From Cladocopium goreaui (taxonomy: Eukaryota; Sar; Dinophyceae; Suessiales; Symbiodiniaceae): a stretch of 64,000 bases of DNA. The position numbers were made by a program, and so were the translations under genes. The notes beneath the pieces are model-generated. The model saw only the letters and a program-made list of their open reading frames with translations, was not told where the DNA came from and ran no database searches. Shown piece after piece: positions 55,110 to 64,000 of this stretch. Position 1 is the first letter of the stretch; each line of letters starts with the position of its first letter. The stretch covers positions 73,219 through 137,218 of the forward strand of contig CAMXCT020001696.1 in the NCBI GenBank assembly GCA_947184155.2, written 5' to 3'.

Positions 55110-58100
55110 TCATCGAAGGTCTGACCCTCGGACCAATATCAGACGGTACCTTGCTCGCTTTACCTCGTCAGCTTGCTGATCGTAGTATTGATTGGCGATA
55201 GCAAGGGGCGGGTACTCCCAGGTTGGTGGTGAATTCAGTGACCATCGGCTCAATTGTGCAAGATTCTCTTGCACTGGGTCAGGGTTAAATTCTGGCCATT
55301 TCCATGTCGTTTCTCCTCTCCGGAGGCCCCCGATGCCGTAGGCGATGGTGGCAATCACCTGTGCCATGCCCATGAGCCCCATCATATCCAGAGGAGAGAC
55401 TAGCAAGGTTAATGATTTGGATCGGGTGAGTCCTACAGTGATTCTGCCCAGGCAATCTTCTGTATCTTCTGTAGGAGAGCCATTGGAGTAATATTTAGTG
55501 TTGAGAAAACCAATGCTGGGCTCAGCTACGATTGATACCTGTGCTGTTCCTCCTGCTGAATTGGCGATTGTCTCGACACGCAGGGTGCGAACATAGTCTC
55601 TTTTGAGCACGGAGCGGTTCAAATTGTTCTTGTGATCAGTTGCTGTGGTCATTGTAAAAAGTCCATCCGCAAATCCAGCATTGTGAGGAAAGGAGGTGAG
55701 GACCTCTGACACAAGAGTCTCTAGATCAGTCGCTACCAACCCGTTAATCCTAGCATTTGTATCCCAAAGCACTAGCTGGAACCCTGGTGGTTTGTCTGGT
55801 AGTCCTCCCGAGGCAAAACTTCCTAGTTCCCATAGGCCATTTACCTGTCTGCAGAGAGCGGGGTATCTTACTGCAACCACTGCATGGTATGTCACAGGAC
55901 TAACCCTGGAGCTGGAGGGAAGCATCAACCCCCAAGCATGGATGTCACTCACACCGGCGGTTTGGGAGTTTAGGGTTGCTTGTATGTCCACAGCCATGGG
56001 CAGGAGGGTAGCGGCATGTTGCAGGATCCAGGCAAGGCGCACGAGAGACCGTGGAAAATTGAGGGCAGCACCTTCCAGCAGTTCTGATTCCACAAAACGG
56101 GAGTGTCGCTGCATATTTGGCTGAGCTGCTTCAAATACGGCTTGGAGGCCTGGAAGAACAGCGCTGGCTGCTTTGAGATCTTCCTCATCCTGTGGCGATA
56201 GTTGACTTGTCCATAGCTGGCCTAAAGTGGACTGTCCTCGTTTGAGAATTTGACTAAGAGTCGTCAGACCTTCATTTGCCGAACCATCTAGCAGTCGGGT
56301 CATAGCATCGGCAAGGGTGGCTGGCGTGTAATAATTGCGGTTGCTTCGCAGGCCATGCTTTTTGGCGAGTAGTAGTTGTCGTGACCGCTTTGCGTTGCGA
56401 GCTGCCCGATCAATGCCGCCAGGTGTCTGCTCTGAGTCTCCTGTCCACAATACCAGAGGTTGCTGTCTCAGCAGGCTGATAACTGCAATTTCTCGGTCAG
56501 TGCCATACTGCTGGCCTTCATCAATGACCAGGAGGGAGAGCTCTTGCATAAAACCACCCATTGTGGACCATTGCATGGTAAGATCCTGGGCTACCGTTCC
56601 CCCGGTGGCCAAAATTAACTGACACTTGTGCAACATTTGCCTTCTTTCTTTCGGGTGGATATCAAATTTAGTGTGGGAGTAACTGCTTTTGTTGCGCTCT
56701 TGGTCTCCCACCAGCCTACCTATGCGCCCAAACACCCCCGACGGGGGGTCGAGCCATAGGAGGAGGTCAGCAAAAGATCTAGTACCGGAGTTCTCTTTAC
56801 AAATGAACAATATCTTGAGGCTATCGGTAGTATCGATCTCAATCAGCGCCAGGATGAGGATCGCCATCGACTTCGACTTACCTGCTCCGAAGAGCCCTTG
56901 GATGCACAGATCTAGCCGGTTGGTGAGTAAAGCCATTGTCACTGCGCAGAGTGTGCCTAGAACATGTCCGTCGATTTCAGCGGCAAAGGATAGTGCTGTG
57001 GAGCGAGTCCAGTGGTGAAGCTCGCCTTCAACGTGACATGGAATTAGCACTAGGTGCAGCAACTGACCACACAAGTGCAAGAAGTGTGATCTTTTGTTGC
57101 CCTCCATCCCCTCCACTGCTGTTTGGACATTATAGATGCCTAGTCCCAGGTGGTACCTGCACGGGGAGGTTTGCGCGACAGCGGTAAGCTCGCGGGTGGG
57201 CTTGGTACATCCAAACATCCACATTGTGTGGAGAAAGAAGGTCTTTGGAACCGGACTTTTTTGCCCCTGGACAGTTGCATCAATAGGGTCCAGGCGTTGG
57301 TCAGAATCAGTGTACAAATCTTGAAGGGTTTCAAGCTGTTCCTTTGCAAAAAACTCAATGGCTGGTACTGTGAGGAAGGCAACCTCAATGAATTTGGGGT
57401 TACATTGTCTGTATATACGTGAGGCGGCCAGCTCATCTTTCTTTTTGGCTGCACGCGGTGTGATGGCTAGGACCAATCCAAACAGGATTTGAAGGTCATC
57501 TCCGTCATCAGCTGGTGCGTCTGCTGTGCCAACCATAGCAATGAGCCTACCTGTGCCAATGGGGCTGACTTTGTGATGGTGCGCATCACTAGCAAGTAGG
57601 CTAAACACATCAGTTTTACCAAGGCTTGGATGTCGGAACGCGAATGCATCCTGTCCGCCTTTGACTCTCCAGTGGCCAAACTCACTGCCTTTGAAGAGAA
57701 ACTCAAGGGCAATGGGTTGTGATGGCTGTCGAACCGGCCCTGCACTTTGCATTGTTAACCCTGTTTCATTGTAGCCTTCGTTAGGACTGAGCATGGGCAG
57801 GTAGTAGTCTAACATGTAGACAGCCATGGGCAATTGTAGGGTACCAAGGAAATGTTGGACCATGGTGGTATAGTTAAGCAACTTGGCCCTTGAGGAAATG
57901 GTAACTGTTGCCAACGCGGCTAGGTATTGGGTAGCTTCTTGCTCAGTTTTGATCTCTGCGTTATGGACAGCAATATGGGTAACAAGTGCCTGTGTCGTGG
58001 TTTCAGGTAACTCGCACATTTCCGCTAGCTCACGCAGGAGTTTTCTGGCAGTTCTTGGGAGCTCAAAACTGCACCATGAGATCAGACGAAGGGGAGCTTG

Positions 58101-59567
58101 TGAGTACACTTCGAAGGGGAGCACCCCTGGGATGCCTTCCAACTGTTCCATATCCGGTCGTCCTTCTGGGAGGGCAACCCTTGTCCAATGCGAATAGTTA
58201 TGCTGTGCAGTGCCGAGGTACGCTCTCCATCCTGTGATATGCGTAATTTTAAAGCCTCGTTGCTTAAGCAATTTGATGTCATGGTTCGACGGGTTCCAGA
58301 CGCAAAGCCTGTCATCTGCATGGTGAATGAGGTGAATCTCTCTCAGCTGAGATAAGCTGTATGTTGTTAGCAACGATGGTGGCAGCGCAATGGCTGCTAG
58401 CACGGTTTTGCCATCAACATCTGGGAACTCTGAGAGGATTGTTTCCCATACCATTCCTGCATACGAGCCAGCGCTGTGCCCTCGGATGTAGAAAGAACCT
58501 ATCATATATCCTGTCAATCTGAGGTAGTCCGCTGGACGGATTTCAGGGGGCAGGCAGACTCCGACCAAAGGATGCGCTACCAGTAGCTTGGTAAAGAGTC
58601 TCAGGCCATGCGTGTACCCCGGCCATGGTGGTTTCCTATGCGCTGGAATTATAGGGCAGAAGTGCAACAATTTCATGGCTCGGCTGATGATCTGCGCTTG
58701 TAATTGGTTCGCACTGGGCATTCCTAAAACACGGCACCAGAAGTGTGCCCCGATGGGAAACATGGCGATGTGCAGTAGCAAGTATTCTTGTGTGTGGGCA
58801 GTGCCAGCTACTGTGCCAACTCTTGCATTCCAATCGTCCTGTTTGCTAAGGGATGGCCCATAAACATGTGCTTCCTTTTTACAAGCCAGCAACACGTCCC
58901 AATCTTCATCAAGTTCTCCTCCACCCAACCCAGTGCACTGAACTTCCAGGGACCCTGGGTCAGCATCATTGAGTTGCCAGGAGGTGTTATCCATGACTGT
59001 GATTTTCCAGTCTGTGTATCTGGGGTCTTTATGGCTGGCAAGCACCTCATTGATGGCAAGCTCTGCGTTGTTAGGGTCAACTTTCAGTCGTCGCTGCAGC
59101 GCTTCGAGCAGGGGGAGGATTGGGGTGGTGGGAAGCTGAAGGCTCGCATGCTGACCGCAGAAAACAATGGCAGGCTCGCAATCTTTGGGCCAAGGTGTAT
59201 GGTCATTACTGCTGTTGGGGGCTTCAACTGGCGTCCAAAGGCTCTGGAGTAGCAACACCTGCGTCGGAGTAAGGCTTCTGTTTTGTGGGACGTGCGGCTT
59301 GGCGACTAGTTTACTCCCTCTAACAAAGTCGCAACCTGTGGGGTGTGTCCATAAAGGGGGTGCCTCTTCAACTCCTATGAGCGACACAGCTAGCGGTTGC
59401 AGACCTTTGCTTAGCCACTGTTGGAGTTGGTGCCCTAGGCCTACTTTACTCCCATGGAAGGCGTGTAGAATTGGTGGCAGGCTATACCCTATGGTCAACT
59501 CCTTACTTTGGAACAATTTGTCTCCTGGAAGGCAGAGGATAGGGAAGTCGGCTGGGAAGACTGACAT
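55110..59567 (-). pseudogene. module I copy 2: hydrolase-helicase fragment
   Basis: 1,485 codons with intact GHSAGSYAG, GLFGAGKSKS, DEGQQYG and TGDSEQTPGG motifs. It ends at TGA where copy 1 has TGG (LRWLDRG), a single G-to-A change on the coding strand. The upstream end is an 8-bp duplication (gtccgctc) and a nearby 2-bp deletion at about 59625-59680. Confidence 0.85.
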
Positions 59568-59651
59568 AGGGGAGAGTGCACCTTGCTCGAAGATGGGGCG
59601 TGCCCAGGTAAGGAATGGCGGTGTCCGCTCGTCCGCTCGACAAAGTCCGGT

Positions 59652-61067
59652 CTAAGATATCGGCCGTGACCATGCACGCCACTCTCCCTGCTCCGGTATG
59701 GGGAAGGCAATGTTTCCAGCCCATTCACCTAGCATTGCCCATGCATGTGTCCAGTCGAGCGGGGTTCTAGCCTTACATCCTAGTAGGGGGGTGAGCAGTA
59801 GCCCACCTCTCATCGCTTCTGCGGGGTCTTCAGGCACAGCGGTTGTCGCTAGGAAGCTGGCTCGGCTTTCTCGGAGTGCGGTGACCCAATCCTCTGCTGT
59901 TCTGCGGTTGGCAGGGTGGGCTATTCGTCGCGCCTTTGGGGCGGGTGCATTACTCGGCGAGGAGCTTGGTGCAGTGACCGATGGCATGCATGCTTCCGGG
60001 GTTGCTTGGTCCATGTCCACATCAGCTGCCTCAATGGGGATATGTCCTGTCACAATGATCAAACCGGCATTGAGTTCTGCCTTGGCCTCTGTGGCAAGGA
60101 GTACTGCTGGGGGGCACTGGTTAGAGCTGGCCATTATGTTGTGTTGCATTGCTGCGGCTCTACTTGCCTTATCCGTCATAAGATTAACTAGCTCAGCTAT
60201 CTCAAACAACGAGGTCGGCACGCAGTCAGAGTCAATGAGTGCAAAATTTACTGTGGGGAACATTAGGCACGGTGCTTCCAGAGCTGCAGCACCAGCCCAG
60301 GTATAATGGACCTGGTGCAATCCTGTATCAGCATGAATGGGAAAATGGATAGCAGTCGTTTTCTCACAGTAGGGGCCAGTTACTGTACATCGGCCTTTGA
60401 TCCAGGGTGCAAAAAGTGGCCAGTAGGCTGGAGGAGCAGTGCCTGGCAGCTTGCGATTGTCCACATACACATAGACAGTGGCATACTCTGGTAGCCATGA
60501 GAGATTGTCTATGATCCACTGGAAGAGCGTTTTATGATGTACCTGGCTAGCTGCTGGACGTTGAATGCCATTCCCTTCATCTATCATTAGTGCAGGGTAT
60601 GTCATGGGTGCCCTGGGCATTCGACAAGAGCCGACATCATCCCATTTCCACCTTTGTTTGATGTCGTCCATGCCGAGCGGAGTTTCAATCTCTTTCTGCG
60701 AGAGGAAAAGTTGGTCAAGCTGATGGCTTAATTGTGTGACTTCCTGGACATTGAGGAAGTCTATAGGGTCAGCAATTTCCCACTGTTCCCTTGGAGGAGG
60801 TTCGGCCCCTTGCTGAAAATACGGGGCGTCATCGTCTGTATCGACGTCAACTGTTTCGATGACGTCAAAGTATTCTGTGTCGCTGTCCATGGACACATCC
60901 TCAACTGTGTTATCCGGGGCGGTTGGCTCTGCTGGTTCGATCTCTGTATCTGAATCGTCAGGGTCAGGCGACGTCAACGAAATGAACCTATTTGCTGTCA
61001 TAAGCTGTTGCATCATGCTGACGCCGGGTTGACCCTGAACAGCCGGTACCCGGATGTCAGGTGCCAA
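59652..61067 (-). pseudogene. module I copy 2: N-terminal fragment of the giant ORF
   Basis: 471 codons matching copy 1 from the same ATG (MAPDIRVPAVQ), broken near 59670 by the indels described for the next fragment. Confidence 0.85.
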
Positions 61068-61698
61068 GTGACCAGCCGAAGGTAGTGAGTGCTATACTGG
61101 CAGGAAGTGCAAAACGTGTGAACGGGATTGCCTATGCTAGGGAAACCCCGAACACCCGGCACCCGGGGTCAGGGTTCCCCTTTGCGGGGCCAGTGCGTTG
61201 AAAGACAAAAGTGGTAGGAAGCAAAACAATCAGGATTTGTGTTACACCTTGGTGTACGAATTGATGTCGGATGGCTGACCTAGCGATGAAGACTAGTGGA
61301 GCCACAAAAGCTGCAGTGCGAACAGTGAAGCTTCTGACAGATTATGCAACCCAAAAGGGGAAAGCAATTTCTTTGCTCACAGGACATGTTAGTTCAACAG
61401 ATAACTAGCTGACTAACGGTGACAGGACCTGGGACACACATGTAACCAAACGGCGTCGCAGACAAAACAAAGCAAGCAACCCAGACAAACCAAAAAGAAC
61501 CCCATAAATCCCCTTAATGCAGCTCATGGGGGTCACCTTGAGTGGGTGCTATCCCTTACGGTAGGTTTGGGGGGTATTAGCCTGGCAACGGCTGCTTTTC
61601 CTTTGGCACATCTGTGGAGTAAGCGGCATTAAATTAAAATAGCACTGATCGAATGGTTTCGGACAGTCAGGAGCACGCAGTGCTAGCTGTCTGCCTGG
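61068..61698. other. spacer, copy 2
   Basis: Equivalent of 13837-14464 with small indels; same short-stem hairpin at 61155-61167. Confidence 0.5.
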
Positions 61699-63357
61699 TC
61701 AGTCAATGATTTCCATTTCTATGTCTGCACCAGGAGAGGGTTGCAGAGTGTCTGATGATCGATCATCTCTCATTCTTTTAAGGCGCTTTCTGATGCGAGA
61801 TAGGTGCTCGCGGGCATTGGAAAGTCTCGTTTCATAGGAGGCCACTCTCTCACAGGCTCTTTTCTCCATGTCCTGCAGCGTCGAGATGTCAGCTTCGGCA
61901 AGGTCGTCGTCCTGTTTGGATTCACTGGCCGGCTCAGGGCTGCTAGCACCAGCAGTGTCCGTTGCCTGAGTTTCTGGCGATTCTTTGGGTGAATTTGCCG
62001 GCGACGATTCCTCTGTTGATGTGTCGTTCTGGGCTGCTTGTTGTTCCGGAGGTTGCTGTTGCTCATCATCTTTGTTGTGAGCTGCGGAGTGAGAGTCAGA
62101 GGATAACACGCCGGTACCCGGGGTATCCGTTTGTGCTTTGTTCGCAGGCGGGGCCGATGGTGGGCCTGGTCTTATGTGAAATAGCGCTTGTGCACTGATT
62201 TTATCAGGTGGCTTGCTTTGTTGCGGAGTTGGAGCTTTCGGCACCTCGCCTGCAGCAGGATTGGACGACGCGGCGGCTGCCGCGTTGTCTGTGCTTTGTT
62301 GACTTGCAGCCAGCAGATTGGCTGGTTTCTGGGTCTGTTTAGGCTTTGCTGGCCGGCTGTCTGTCAACGTTTGCTGGTTTGCCTGATGGATAATAGACTG
62401 CAATTCCATATATTGCCGCTCTCGTTCAGCTACTTGCTGCGGCGTACTCTGTGTACCCCTAGGGTCATGTGGAGTATCTGTTTGTACTGTTTGGACGTGC
62501 TGTTTGGCTGTGGAGCGCTCCGTCCACCTAGTTGGTTGAGGCGGAGGCGGAGGTTGAGTCCGTTTCGGATGCTGCGAAGACTTGAGTTGGTCAATGCGGG
62601 GCTGGAGCTCATCTCGCAGTTCTGGCGGGTACGGTTCTCCTGTCTCTGCTAACCACTGTACGGTTTCTGCATGCGTCCATAGGGTGGTTCTCCACAATGG
62701 GATGGTCTTATCCTCATTAACCCAGAACAAAGGCTTAGGCGGCAGCAAGTTATGGGCCTCTACGATCAACGGCAACAGGAAGGCTAATCTCTTTTGTTCA
62801 TGGAAAATCATTGCTCCGTTCGGGTGAACTTTCAAGTGGGTATGGTTCCACACAAACGGTTGCACGACACGCATGGTGTGAGCGTCTCGATTGAAGATGG
62901 ATAGTCGGACTAGGGCATACGGTGGCGCAGCACCGTAGTCCTTGCCATCCCAGGGTGGTTCAAGAAAGCCCCACTGCTCTTTTCGGCCATAATTGACGGT
63001 ATCCCAAAAGGCAGGGTCAAATTCGGTCTCAAGGGCATCGGCAAGAGTAGAAAAGATAGTCCACGGCACCTCGTCAATATGCAAATGGTATTCCACCAAT
63101 GTGAAGTTGTATGTTGTATGGCAATCACCTACCCATATTGTGCCTCTCACTGCAAGAAAGCGAACGCTGCTGGCTGCGGGCATGTTCCAATTCATTCCAG
63201 CCGATATGTCCAGTAGGTGTTGATCAGAAACACTGATTGGGCCAGACGGAAATGGGTTTGGCTTCGGCACACCAGCAACAGGTACCTTGTCGTGGCAGTA
63301 CTCTCCGGAGTGGAGGCAATTGCACGGCGTATGGTGAGGCCAAAAGATCGGAATCAC
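61699..63357 (-). CDS. 552-codon element ORF, copy 2
   Basis: Full-length and open, same length as copy 1 with scattered amino-acid replacements (for example VPWT for VPWV, FVWN for FLWN). The same N-terminal Cys/His cluster and disordered, coiled-coil tail. Confidence 0.7.
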   Translation of the reverse strand: MIPIFWPHHTPCNCLHSGEYCHDKVPVAGVPKPNPFPSGPISVSDQHLLDISAGMNWNMPAASSVRFLAVRGTIWVGDCHTTYNFTLVEYHLHIDEVPWTIFSTLADALETEFDPAFWDTVNYGRKEQWGFLEPPWDGKDYGAAPPYALVRLSIFNRDAHTMRVVQPFVWNHTHLKVHPNGAMIFHEQKRLAFLLPLIVEAHNLLPPKPLFWVNEDKTIPLWRTTLWTHAETVQWLAETGEPYPPELRDELQPRIDQLKSSQHPKRTQPPPPPQPTRWTERSTAKQHVQTVQTDTPHDPRGTQSTPQQVAERERQYMELQSIIHQANQQTLTDSRPAKPKQTQKPANLLAASQQSTDNAAAAASSNPAAGEVPKAPTPQQSKPPDKISAQALFHIRPGPPSAPPANKAQTDTPGTGVLSSDSHSAAHNKDDEQQQPPEQQAAQNDTSTEESSPANSPKESPETQATDTAGASSPEPASESKQDDDLAEADISTLQDMEKRACERVASYETRLSNAREHLSRIRKRLKRMRDDRSSDTLQPSPGADIEMEIID

Positions 63358-64000
63358 TCACTATTGCAGGCAGCGGCCAAACAACGAGAACCCCGTGTTG
63401 GCTGGTGCGGCCAAACAACGAGAACCCCGTGTCGGCTTGGGTGTATGAACGGGCGAAAAAGTTAAAAGTTGGGGTCAATGAGGATCCAGACAACTGGCTT
63501 ATGCAGGTGCGGTGTCCTCACAGTTCGAGCCAACAGCTGCTGATGGAAACAGTGAATCATGTTCGGATCAGACACAGGTGACAAAATACCAGAAACTGCA
63601 GTGGTATAAAATATGTACACCATGTGACCCTTGACCGAATTGTATGATGACAGTGTGATGCAGGAATAACCTGGCATGGGGGAAGTGGCAGGGGCGGGGC
63701 GAGTGGTGGAGCAGCAGCACTTGGCAGAAAGGGAGGCTATCAGTACAAGAGAGAAAAGAGAGACCCTGAGGAGCACTGTTAGCAAGGAGCACGCATCATT
63801 GAGAGGAGATAGGGCAGCAGAACATCGGGAAGAGGATATCAGTCATGAGTGAGTAAACCATGGGAGATGAATACCTGGTAAATTGAACACAGAGCTGAAC
63901 CCTCCCCATTACCCAAGGTGCCCTTGGGAACAGTAGAGGAAATGAAAGACACATGCGTCGCGTTTCTACTGATGTGGGGGGCACCGCGGGGGGGCGGGTA
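63358..64000. other. spacer, copy 2, to the window end
   Basis: Equivalent of 16124-16766: the tandem hairpin pair from 63377 (first unit 63377-63401) and the hairpin at 63912-63928 with loop GGTGCCC. No gene. Confidence 0.55.

Larger units (their letters stand above)
53768..64000. repeat. module I, copy 2 of the >10.2-kb direct duplication
   Basis: Matches 6544-16766 and continues past the end of the window. Confidence 0.95.

Noticed and set aside
1-64000. tRNA and rRNA genes
   Set aside because: None recognised; the tRNA-like complement at 50257-50267 is a retroelement primer site, not a gene.

Overview
The window looks like nuclear DNA of a dinoflagellate, most likely a Symbiodiniaceae-type genome. 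The strongest evidence is at 39,069-39,105: a tandem pair of degenerate copies of the dinoflagellate trans-spliced leader (DinoSL), on the minus strand at the 5' end of a large retroelement. Other evidence is dense nested retroelements, satellites, very long intronless reading frames and a Ty1/copia element with an extra methyltransferase-like domain. I see no rRNA, tRNA or bacterial-style operon. Nearly all real coding sequence is on the minus strand and most of it belongs to mobile elements.

Layout. 0.6-2.8 kb: one broken host-type gene (multi-pass membrane protein with a C-terminal domain that has some TIR-like features). 3.7-4.7 kb: a 94-bp satellite followed by a TAGA microsatellite. 5.9-6.5 kb: a fragment of a single-pass membrane protein gene, fused at 6,543 to a truncated large element. 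6.5-17.3 kb: element module I on the minus strand, comprising a small helical ORF, a 552-codon ORF and a giant ORF with an alpha/beta-hydrolase and an SF1 helicase. A near-identical second copy fills 53.8-64.0 kb and runs off the window. 20.3-39.1 kb: element module II on the minus strand, a LINE-like retroelement. In transcript order it has DinoSL relics, a 1,074-codon ORF, a USP-like cysteine protease, a DNMT3-like cytosine-5 methyltransferase, a 508-codon ORF, a truncated EEP/AP endonuclease, [break 30.8-25.45 kb], a proline-rich ORF, a LINE-type reverse transcriptase, and RNase H fused to a polymerase-palm-like domain. 25.45-30.2 kb: an opposite-strand DIRS-like RT/RNase H pseudogene and a 2.2-kb A/T satellite that separate the endonuclease and RT halves of module II. 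39.9-50.95 kb: a Ty1/copia element with both LTRs, PBS, polypurine tract and an imperfect 5-bp target duplication. 51-53.4 kb: the 3' part of the second module I copy, with two more small ORFs.

How it fits together. Modules I and II share a dispersed family of small hairpins with a constant loop (mostly AGTACCC or GGTACCC) and variable but matching stems. The hairpins occur in non-coding spacers and also in frame inside ORFs. I did not see them in the copia element, in the opposite-strand element or in the first 6 kb. This suggests that modules I and II are related, or are parts of one very large element. Consecutive overlapping ORFs in module II are each offset by -1. Two of those junctions have an A7 run in the correct phase for -1 slippage, and one of these splits the methyltransferase domain. 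The copia ORFs are each offset by +1. Programmed frameshifting, copy decay and assembly indels are all possible explanations.

Limits: all homology is by eye from motifs. No search, fold prediction or alignment was run.
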